From the NCBI GenBank assembly GCA_003478935.1, contig QUFP01000002.1:62001-126000 (forward strand): 64,000 nt of DNA, written 5' to 3'. Source of the DNA: Firmicutes bacterium AF25-13AC (GTDB lineage: Bacteria; Bacillota; Clostridia; Lachnospirales; Lachnospiraceae). Position 1 is the first letter of the stretch, and the number at the start of each line of letters is the position of its first letter. The notes under the pieces were generated by a model that worked only from the letters and a program-made list of their open reading frames with translations, searched no databases and was not told the DNA's origin. The position numbers were made by a program, and so were the translations under genes. This document shows, one piece after another, positions 8,146 to 15,536 of the stretch.

Positions 8146-9670
8146 CCTACACCTTTTGTTTTAAGGTGTTCTTGGAAATATTCTTCCATTTCTTCGGGAG
8201 TGGCTTCTCGGATAATTCCAACACCGTTGTAGTAGATTTCTACACTTTGGTATCGTTTCCCATCTTTGTATTCGGGTTTGCCGACTACAATCTGTTGGAT
8301 AAATTCGTGTACCAACTCTGGCGTCAACTCCGTAAGCTGCGTAATCGCTTTTGCTTTTTCAATGAAACGCTGTAAGCCTTCGGTGGCGATTTTCACATCT
8401 TCAAGCTCTGTTTCAAGCTTCGGAACCTTGGTTTTTAGTTTTTCCTGCTCGGTTTCCAAAGACATTGATATGGTGGCATAACGCTCATCACTTACCTTAC
8501 CGATTACATTGTTCTCGTAAAGTTTTTGGATAATGCCGTCAATCTCTCTGATACGACTTTTCGCCTTGTCAAGCTCTCTGCGTTTCTCTGACAGTTCTTT
8601 TTTCTTCTTATCGCCGTATTCCTCCAACTGCCTTTGTGCAAATACTTTTTCGTAGGTCTGCACATACCACAATACCCTTTGCATATTTTCAAGCACAAGG
8701 CTTTCAACAACTTTTTCACGGATATAGTGGGCGGAACATACATCAGAGTTCTTACGGTAAGAGGAACAAAAGAAGTTAGCTTGTTCCCGCTTGTAATTGC
8801 CCGTAACACTGTAATACAGTTTCTCACCGCAATCGGCACAGTAGAGCAGTCCCGAAAACATACTCACAATTCCGCTTTTCGTTGGTCTGCGGCGGTGCAT
8901 TCTCAGTTCCTGCACAAGCTCAAAGGTTTCCCGATCTACGATAGCAGGTGGGTGTTCTCAAACACTTGCCATTCCTCTTTCGGTCTTTCCAATCGTTTTT
9001 TTAATTTGAAAGACTTGCTTGTGGTACGAAAGTTTACGGTGTCACCGCAATACTCTTGCTTATCAAGAATATTGGATACTGTGTCGGCTACCCATCCAAA
9101 CGGAACTGCGGGCGATTTACTGCATTTTCTGTCTATGCTGTTCCAATATTCCGTAGGGGTCATAACCTTTTCTGCTTTGAGTTCCTTCGCAATCTGTGTC
9201 GGTCCGAGTCCCGAAATACAAATGTCAAATATTCTTCGCACAACCTTTGTGGCAGGCTCGTCCACAATCCATTGTTCCTTATCTTCGGGGGATTTCATAT
9301 ATCCGAAAGGCGGATTTGTGGTCAAATGCTTTCCCGACATTCCTTTGCTCTGCATTACTCTGCGTACTTTATCGCTGGTGTTTTTTGCGTGCCATTCGTT
9401 GAATAAGTCCTGCATCGGAACAATATCGCTAATGCCTTTTGCGGTATCTATATTATCCATTATGGCGATATAACGCACATCCAAACGGACAAAATCTTCT
9501 TCCATAAGCTGACCGACTATCAAGCGGTTACGACCAAGTCTTGAATGGTCTTTTACTACAAGATTGGCGACCAAGCCTTGTTCCGCAAGTTCTATTATTT
9601 CCATAAACGCCGGTCTTGCAAACGTAACACCCGAAAATCCGTCGTCATAGAAAAATCGGGGATTCGGCAA
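8133..9670 (-). pseudogene. Large serine recombinase (TnpX-like), N-terminally truncated and frameshifted
   Basis: Site-specific recombinase of the large serine family. The remaining catalytic core includes FFYDDGFSGVTFARPAF and VVKDHSRLGRN, then the recombinase domain (NPPFGYMKSPEDKEQWIVDEPATKVVRRIFD), a zinc ribbon (CADCG...CSSYRKNSDVCSAHYI) and a coiled-coil (KKKKELSEKRRELDKAKSRI) before the C-terminus. The N-terminal ~50 residues that would carry the catalytic serine are missing; upstream sequence in this frame does not match the family. The halves are out of frame at 8947-8948, where a GG (CC on the coding strand) needs one more base; repair gives 512 codons from 9670. The N-terminal loss makes it inactive regardless of the frameshift. 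Confidence 0.9.
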
Positions 9671-9671
9671 T

Positions 9672-9911
9672 TTATTTTTCGTATTTTTTATTGAGCCGAA
9701 AAAGGCAAAACAAAAAAGCCGCTACACAGACATCAATAATCGGCGGGAGCGTTGCTCTTGCTTCAAAATGATGTTCTATGTAACAGCTTTGAAATTCAAA
9801 GACGGGACTGTTTCTCACCCATTCACTCGCTAACAGTACCAAAACGCATAGAGTGATGGTGACGGTATTTTCTCTTAGCATACCGCCGGCATTGGGTGGC
9901 TTTTGCCACAT
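9672..9911 (-). CDS. Hypothetical small membrane protein (unsupported by homology)
   Basis: An 80-codon frame starting at ATG 9911 (a TTG at 9932 would add 7 residues). It predicts two hydrophobic segments (TITLCVLVLLASEWV and IIDVCVAAFLFCLFRL) and a lysine-rich end. I do not recognise it. It occupies the place where the missing N-terminus of the recombinase should be, so it could be unrelated DNA brought next to the recombinase by a deletion. No convincing Shine-Dalgarno site is seen. Confidence 0.3.
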   Translation of the reverse strand: MWQKPPNAGGMLRENTVTITLCVLVLLASEWVRNSPVFEFQSCYIEHHFEARATLPPIIDVCVAAFLFCLFRLNKKYEK

Positions 9912-10049
9912 TTCAATCTTACATTTATTCAATTGTCGCTCTGTTGAGCATATTTATTATATTTGACAGAACATATGTTTACAGAGACTTTTGTGACGGT
10001 TTTGAATATTTGTCATAATTGGTGGGAATACTTTTAGGTTAGGGTATAA

Positions 10050-10079
10050 GTAAAGGCACCGCCGAAGCGATGCCTTTAC
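10050..10079 (-). terminator. UUCG-capped stem-loop downstream of AraC gene
   Basis: A 13-bp stem (10050-10062 with 10067-10079, one mismatch or wobble) has a TTCG loop when read on the minus strand. It lies ~60 bp after the AraC stop. The following T content is low, so it is a weak terminator or a stability hairpin. The rest of 9912-10049 shows no feature. Confidence 0.45.
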
Positions 10080-10140
10080 AATAATCAGTGGTTTTATAAT
10101 TTTTTAGAAATTCCGCCCGCAAAACACAGGCGGCAGAACT

Positions 10141-11010
10141 TTACTTTTTAATAACGGGAACCCAAATCTCACTGCGATAATCAGGGCTGCCCATATTTCC
10201 GTCAGTATAGGCTTCTATATCCATTTCATAGGTGGGCTGATAACCCGATGTAGGAAAGAACTCCGAAATAATCTTGTGCCACATATCTTGCATAGCATTA
10301 GGCATTGCACCTTTACACTCAAATACTGCCCAAGTTCTTGCAGGAATGGTGTTCTTTCTAAAACCTTCCGGTACTACTGTATTATTATCGCATTTGGCAG
10401 CAATAGAATAATCAAATGTCTTTGCATTCTCAGGTAGGTTTCCGTAACATACGCCGAAGATGTAGGTTCTGTCAGTTGTGGTATCTAACAATGTTTTTAC
10501 CGTACCGTCATTATGTGATCTCGTCCAAAAGTCAGGAATGCTTTTTGCATTTTCCGAGTTCTCAACGGTATGTGCTTCTACCTTTTCAATAATGTCAAAG
10601 GCATTCTTTTCGATAATCTTGTAATCCATTATATTACCTCCGCTTAATGTGATTTTCACGGAAAGTCGGGAAAAGGATTTGAGCTTAGAGCCGTCTTTCT
10701 TTGCTTCAGAAGGTGTAACTCCGTGAAATCTTGAAAAGGCTCTTGTGAAGCTCTCAGGACTTTCATAACCGTATTTCAAAGCGATATCAATCACTTTGTC
10801 ATCTGCTGCACTCAGCTCATTGCCAGCAAGTGTGAGCCGTCTGTTGCGTATATAATCTCCAAGAGTCATTCCACACAAAATACTGAATATCCTTTGAAGA
10901 TAGAAACTGGAACAAGACGCTTCTTTAGCAACTATCTCATAATCAATTTCTTCTGTTAGGTGTTCTTCAATATAGTTGATAGCATTTTGTATTCCGGTAA
11001 TCCAATCCAT
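10141..11010 (-). CDS. AraC-family regulator with GyrI-like effector domain
   Basis: A 289-aa one-component regulator. Residues ~1-110 are an AraC double helix-turn-helix (YEIVAKEASCSSFYLQRIF and VIDIALKYGYESPESFTRAFSRFHGVTPSEAK). Residues ~125-289 form a GyrI/SoxS-C-terminal-like ligand-binding domain ending in EIWVPV, as in Rob-like and multidrug-responsive activators. ATG 11010 follows AAGGAG. It lies just downstream of a second regulator of the same architecture. The ligand is unknown; family members often sense amphipathic drugs or metabolites. Confidence 0.9.
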   Translation of the reverse strand: MDWITGIQNAINYIEEHLTEEIDYEIVAKEASCSSFYLQRIFSILCGMTLGDYIRNRRLTLAGNELSAADDKVIDIALKYGYESPESFTRAFSRFHGVTPSEAKKDGSKLKSFSRLSVKITLSGGNIMDYKIIEKNAFDIIEKVEAHTVENSENAKSIPDFWTRSHNDGTVKTLLDTTTDRTYIFGVCYGNLPENAKTFDYSIAAKCDNNTVVPEGFRKNTIPARTWAVFECKGAMPNAMQDMWHKIISEFFPTSGYQPTYEMDIEAYTDGNMGSPDYRSEIWVPVIKK

Positions 11011-11092
11011 CGCATCTCTCCTTTCTGTGTGATTACATTATAGAGCGAAAATAATTTGTTTTCCTGATTCTGAGTGTTCAGTACTGCAAGGG

Positions 11093-11980
11093 TTATTTTA
11101 TGCTCTCAACAGGAATAGCAATTCTTGCTCCGATTTCAGGTTCTGCACCGAGATTGAGTGTTGGAGCAATACTTGTTGCGTATTTATAGCCGTAGCGTTC
11201 AAAGTTGTAGTTTTTAATCGCCTTAAACACTTGCCCGATGTACTTGCCAAAATCATCGAGATTATCATAAGGTTCACTTTGAAAGTAAAGCATTACACAT
11301 TCAGGCAGCTCCGCCACCTCATATCCATCAGGCAGAGTTTTTTTGTAGTCGATAGGCACTTCGACTCCTGCAGCTATTTTGCTGATGCCTTTCTGTTGCA
11401 GAGAATCAGGCAAATCAATCAATGCTGCAGTATCAAATTTTTCGTGTATGCTATTAAGTAAGCCTTCCCAATCACAACCAACTTCCTCGCAATAAGAAAG
11501 GTAGTCGGTTGCCGACTTTGATGTAAGATAAATCAATTTTCTCTTTGGTCTGTTAACAGGTGTAACCGTGCAAATTGTTGTAGTGTCCATTGTTTGTCCT
11601 TCTTTCAAAATATAATAATGATTAGCAGGGTGCTGAGTGAATATTGGAATAGCGATTTGGCGCTTACGGTACTCTTTGGGAGTAATAGAAAAACGCTTCA
11701 CAAACGACCGTGTGTAACCTTCGTGAGATTGATAGTGACTGTCGAATGCAATGTCAATAACAGAGTTATCGCTATTGAGTAGTTTTTCTGCACTCTCACT
11801 CAATACAACAGCATTTATGTATTCGCTGAGCGTAATATTCATATGTTTTTGAAACAATCTGTCAACTTGACGTCGGGAATATCCAACTGCACTACAAACA
11901 TTCTCAACACTAAATTCTATATCTGTGTGATGTGCTTTGATATACTCCTGTGCCAAAACAACCGCTTTTATATCATTCAT
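11093..11980 (-). CDS. AraC-family regulator with GyrI-like effector domain (second copy)
   Basis: A 295-aa protein with an N-terminal AraC helix-turn-helix (FSVENVCSAVGYSRRQVDRLFQKHMNITLSEYI and VIDIAFDSHYQSHEGYTRSFVKRFSITPKEYR) and a C-terminal GyrI-like domain. The two AraC proteins share architecture but are clearly diverged, so this is not a recent duplication. ATG 11980 is preceded by AAGGGG. It lies 82 bp upstream of the other regulator on the same strand, and the two may be co-transcribed. Confidence 0.88.
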   Translation of the reverse strand: MNDIKAVVLAQEYIKAHHTDIEFSVENVCSAVGYSRRQVDRLFQKHMNITLSEYINAVVLSESAEKLLNSDNSVIDIAFDSHYQSHEGYTRSFVKRFSITPKEYRKRQIAIPIFTQHPANHYYILKEGQTMDTTTICTVTPVNRPKRKLIYLTSKSATDYLSYCEEVGCDWEGLLNSIHEKFDTAALIDLPDSLQQKGISKIAAGVEVPIDYKKTLPDGYEVAELPECVMLYFQSEPYDNLDDFGKYIGQVFKAIKNYNFERYGYKYATSIAPTLNLGAEPEIGARIAIPVESIK

Positions 11981-12060
11981 TTTGCACCCCTTAATCTATG
12001 ATAACACCATACCATCACTTATTCTTGATGTATATGGACAAACAACTGATAAGACATACT

Positions 12061-12255
12061 TCATTGCAATTCTTTTCCCATAAACCTTTGTGGCATCTTG
12101 CCAAAGTTGACCTCTTTAATTGCTTCGATTATTTCTTCTTTACGTTCTTCGGAATCAGTCAAGTCGCAAACAATATCATTGAGGTTATACGGGCCGTTAC
12201 GGAAGTGACCGACCGATGCACCGTGAAATTCTCCGTCAATTAGAAGATACTGCAA
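12061..12255 (-). pseudogene. C-terminal fragment of an unrecognised protein
   Basis: The frame encodes ~64 residues with conserved-looking blocks (LLIDGEFHGASVGHFRNGPYN and NFGKMPQRFMGKEL) but no start region of its own; upstream in the same frame there is a stop within 10 codons. It follows directly on, and overlaps, the broken kinase gene. It looks like the tail of a different gene joined to the kinase by a deletion. I do not recognise the family. Confidence 0.5.
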
Positions 12256-12638
12256 AGGCTTGTGTACTGGTCAAGCTTTTTTGTAACATTTCGTTCTAAT
12301 CTAATTTCACGGGGAGCAACAAGTTCCACATAGTAAAACTCTGTATTATATGGTTCAAAAATGCTTTTCACATATTCGATATAATCCCAATCCGCTTGTT
12401 GATCGAAAGCCCACATATATGTAAAAATCATTCCATAGCAATCTGACTTCGCAAATTCCTCAAAAACTACCTGACGAAGTCTGTTAATTGCTTTTCCATT
12501 ATATTGACCAAAGATTTCTATTACGGATTCGATGGTCATATGATTGTGAAACAACCTTAATCCCGTGAGCTTCATAAGTTCTTGCCCAACAGTCATTTTA
12601 CCGACAGCAGCATTACCTATCATAAATAACAATTTCAT
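12240..12638 (-). pseudogene. P-loop nucleoside/shikimate-kinase-like protein, 3' end lost
   Basis: The N-terminal 110 residues are a typical small-molecule kinase-like P-loop protein: Walker A-like GNAAVGKMTVG, then RLFHNHMTIE and the LVAPREIRLERN lid region. After RLERN the sequence changes to a short unrelated tail and stops, where relatives continue for ~50 residues. The start at ATG 12638 follows AAGGGTG; GTG 12647 is an alternative. The junction to the foreign fragment at ~12275-12285 suggests an internal deletion. Substrate unknown. Confidence 0.6.
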
Positions 12639-12643
12639 TATTA

Positions 12644-13285
12644 TCACCCTTTTTCTGCAATAAAGATGTGTGCAAATTCAGTTTCGAACTGTTCAATCAA
12701 TAATAAACCTGAATTTTCGATATATGATTTCATTTCCGCAGGTGTATCCGGAAATACTGTGATTTTTCTCGTTCCGGTGTCAATAAATCCATCTTTGTTT
12801 TTGTCGATTGACAAAACAAATTTTCCACTGTTTTTTAGCAAAGCTGCCACTTTATTTATGGCGATTTGCTTTTCCTCAATGTGCATAAAGGTTAAAGAGG
12901 AATATATAACATCGAAAGAGTAAGAAATATCGAGTGTTTAAAAATCTTCACAAAGTAACTTCACGTTGGTCTGTTCGGAGAGGTTTTCTTTTGCTCGGTC
13001 TATGGTTTTTGTGGAAATATCAATACCGTAGAATTGACCACATAAGGGAGCAACACGAACCGCAAGACGACCTGTTCCTACACCTATTTCAAGAACAGAT
13101 TTATCTTTATCAAGGTTCATTTTGTCAATAAAGGCTTGTCCGTCCCATTTATCCATATAATCACGTAAAGGCTTCGGATCGTGTACGGGATCGTTGTTTT
13201 CATCTATAAGCAAATCGTAGTGTTGGATAATTTCGCTATTCAAAATAGATTTCATCCTCTCAAAAACCGTTTGTAATTTAAGCAC
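12644..13285 (-). pseudogene. Class I SAM-dependent methyltransferase with in-frame TAA
   Basis: The SAM-binding motif I (VLEIGVGTGRLAVRVAP) and the acidic strand 2 (GIDIS) identify a Rossmann methyltransferase. The reading frame is continuous for 213 codons except for a single TAA at 12938-12940, right after LLCEDF where motif II/III would lie. Both sides are in the same frame, so this is a point nonsense change (for example GAA to TAA), not an indel. GTG 13285 opens the frame; ATG 13255 is an alternative start. Substrate unknown. Its 3' end abuts the kinase gene. Confidence 0.75.
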
Positions 13286-13377
13286 TGTTTAAGTATATCA
13301 CATATTTGTGACTTTTTCTACTATTGCATTGAAAATGGCGACAGAGAGGTGTTAATCTCTCTGCCGCCACATTTCGG

Positions 13378-13755
13378 TTAGTTGTAAATTATATCGTGAC
13401 TTACGATTTCTGTGGCTCTGCTGCGGATATTGTTCATCCGAGCAACCCACTCCATTTGTTCATCTGCTTTGAGTTGTTCGGTTACGCCCTTTCGCTCCGC
13501 CATCTGTTTTACGAGCCGAAAAAACATATCCTCAGATTGCTTGTCAATGTCAGCGAGATATCCGTTCAATTTACCGCTTATCGGCAGATTGACATATCGC
13601 ACCTTGTGGTGTTGCTTAATATATCTCAAATGACGTTGTCCCCATACACCGATTTCCACCTGCTCTTCATCAGAGAGGGCAATGCAAGGAATATAATAAT
13701 CGCCTTGCAATTCGTACCACAAACCATTCTGTCCGTTATAAATTCTGTTTTCCAT
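13378..13755 (-). CDS. tnpV: TnpV-family transposon-encoded protein
   Basis: A 125-aa protein matching the TnpV family of Tn4451-like elements: NGLWYELQGDYYIPC, then GVWGQRHLRYIKQHH, SGKLNGYLADID, MFFRLVKQMAERKGVTEQLKA and WVARMNNIRSRATEIV. The biochemical role of TnpV is not established. ATG 13755 is chosen because GGAGGA lies 8 bases upstream; the TTG at 13770 is not needed. It marks the right side of the accessory island and is the only plainly intact element gene. Confidence 0.85.
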   Translation of the reverse strand: MENRIYNGQNGLWYELQGDYYIPCIALSDEEQVEIGVWGQRHLRYIKQHHKVRYVNLPISGKLNGYLADIDKQSEDMFFRLVKQMAERKGVTEQLKADEQMEWVARMNNIRSRATEIVSHDIIYN

Positions 13756-13815
13756 TATGTAATCCTCCAAAATATTGATTTTTCTACAATTTTAATCAAT
13801 CCGGCTGATTACAAA

Positions 13816-13866
13816 GCCGAAGGGAGAAGCTACTTCCTTACGCAGCATCTCCCTTCTGGCATTTTT
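13816..13866 (+). terminator. Stem-loop with T-run right of tnpV
   Basis: GCCGAAGGGAGA (from 13816) pairs with TCTCCCTTCTGGC (13848-13860) with a one-base bulge, followed by ATTTTT. It lies between tnpV and the next plus-strand gene and may end plus-strand transcription from the island or attenuate the downstream gene. Confidence 0.5.
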
Positions 13867-13975
13867 GTTTGCAAAAAAATAGATGAAGAAATTGAAAAAC
13901 TATGGTATGCTGATAGTACAAAACAGTTTGCTTTGTACTGGAAAATTTGTAAACTGAGAAAAGGAGTTGAAAAAT

Positions 13976-15318
13976 ATGAAAAGAAGTTCTTTTATGGCAG
14001 TTGCAGCGGCGTTAGTATTACAGCAATACAGGCAAATGCAACGCAGGCGGATGGAAAATCAGAACTTGCAAATATGAACACATTGTATGAATATGCGTGG
14101 TCTCTTGATTATCCACAGCAGGCAACATATGATAACATACTGGAGAAAACAGAATCAGGAGCGGCTCAGGCCGTAAATATGCTTCCGTCAGCAGCACTAG
14201 GTTATCAAATTAAGGATTATGATGGAGACGATCAGATGGAACTTCTTGTAGTGCGTTCAGATACCACGCAGGAAAGCAACCAAAGTCAGTTGATTTTTCA
14301 AATTTATGAGGCGAGTGAAGGAAATATTGTATTAGCCTCTGAAATTACAGCAGATATGCCATCTTTTGTAACGGGAGTTGGAAAAATTCGTGTTTACTCA
14401 AGAAATATGGGAGATAAGATTGTAATTGGATGCGATCAGTATGAGGAGGGTCTTTTGTGGGATGGATTGACATTAAAAACATCCTATTATGACTATAATG
14501 GAAGTGTACTTAATTATAATAGTGGTACGAATGTAATGGGATCTATTATTGAATCAGATTATATGAAGCAGCAGTTTGGCGTGATTGGTCTTAATGAGAA
14601 TCAGATTGCACAAATTGGTGGCGACAAAACCGTATATGATTGTGTGGCAGGAACGGAATTAATTACAGAAACAAAGGTCAATTCCGATTCAAATATATAT
14701 ATTTCATGGGTTAGTTCGGCATCGCAGGGAGATATGCAAGCTGTTGGAACAGCAACGATTACATGTTACAGCTGGTTTCCGGGAACGAAGCCTACAATTG
14801 CACAAAAGTTAGGAACAATATCAATATCACCAAATTCCCAGACGGGACAAGATTCAATACAGGATCCAGTTCAGTAGCTTTCTGCTCAGGCTGATTATCT
14901 GTATATTATTGGTGACTTTGAAATTATGCAAATTTACAGCATATATTATCTGATTCCAGATGAAGGTGTCACAAAATATGATTGTTATCAGACTGATGGG
15001 AACTATATAAGCTCGATTCCTTATGGAAATGCAAAAACGATTATTGATAATACGATGGTAAGTGATGGTTTCAATCTTCCAAGCGGTGAACGGGAAATGA
15101 TAGTTTGGAATTCTCCGTATGGATTATGTGCGTATTCAAGGACTTATAAGGATTATTATCCATGGTATAGCGTGGATGAGAATGGAAATTCGATCGAAAA
15201 TTATCCGGATGTATCGCAGATGCCGTATGAGCTTAATGAAGATGATATTCGTCAGGAATTGGAAATATTAGGATTGCCGGAGAATATTGTGGTTCCAACA
15301 TCAAATAAAACAGAGTAA
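13976..15318 (+). pseudogene. Putative secreted protein of unknown function, broken by a frameshift and an in-frame TAG
   Basis: ATG 13976 after AAAAGGAG opens a lipoprotein-less signal peptide (MKRSSFMAVAAAL). One base is missing around 14006-14020; with it restored, a signal peptide ending near QANATQA runs into a 447-codon secreted protein. The body has a calcium-loop-like DYDGDDQMELLVVRSD and tyrosine-rich repeats with a DYYPWYS segment. A TAG at 14875-14877 interrupts the same frame, and clearly related sequence (SAQADYLYIIGDFEIMQ) continues to 15318. I do not recognise the family. Two separate lesions make real inactivation more likely here than in the single-indel genes. Confidence 0.55.
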
Positions 15319-15389
15319 GAATAGAGAATCAATAATGTTGCATTGATTACTGGATGAGGGACAAGGATTCATAAAATGTCAGAAATTTC

Positions 15390-15418
15390 TTGCTCTTTTC
15401 CATTTGAATAAGTATAAT
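15390..15418 (+). promoter_or_regulatory. Predicted SigA promoter for the M16C peptidase
   Basis: TTGCTC (15390-15395) and a perfect TATAAT (15413-15418) with a 17-bp spacer, ~115 bp upstream of the GTG start. Confidence 0.6.
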
Positions 15419-15536
15419 ACTAATCAGTAGTATCAGTAAATAAGGGTCGCAGCATATGCGGCTCTATTTGCTGTAAATGAACCGTCTGATGGTCATATGA
15501 TAATCAAGCGCCGATTGGACAGTAAGGAGGATTTTT

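Larger units (their letters stand above)
8116..13770. mobile_element. Decayed Tn4451/TnpX-type mobile-element remnant
   Basis: The interval is bounded by a large serine recombinase remnant on the left and a TnpV-family gene on the right, both hallmarks of Tn4451-like mobilizable transposons of Clostridia. Between them lie regulators and damaged cargo genes, nearly all on the minus strand, while flanking core genes are on the plus strand. No mobilization gene, no clear terminal inverted repeats and no target duplication were found, so exact ends are unknown. Several cargo genes are broken by deletion, nonsense or frameshift, consistent with loss of function. Confidence 0.55.

Noticed and set aside
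7977..8375. Plus-strand frame of 132 codons across the tandem repeats and recombinase
   Set aside because: Most of it is antisense to the recombinase C-terminus and there is no ribosome site.
8634..9473. Long plus-strand frame opposite the recombinase
   Set aside because: It mirrors a conserved coding gene and its peptide has no coding character.
13396..13975. Plus-strand open frame leading into the 14-kb secreted-protein gene
   Set aside because: It is antisense to tnpV and then intergenic; the ribosome site and signal peptide place the start at 13976.
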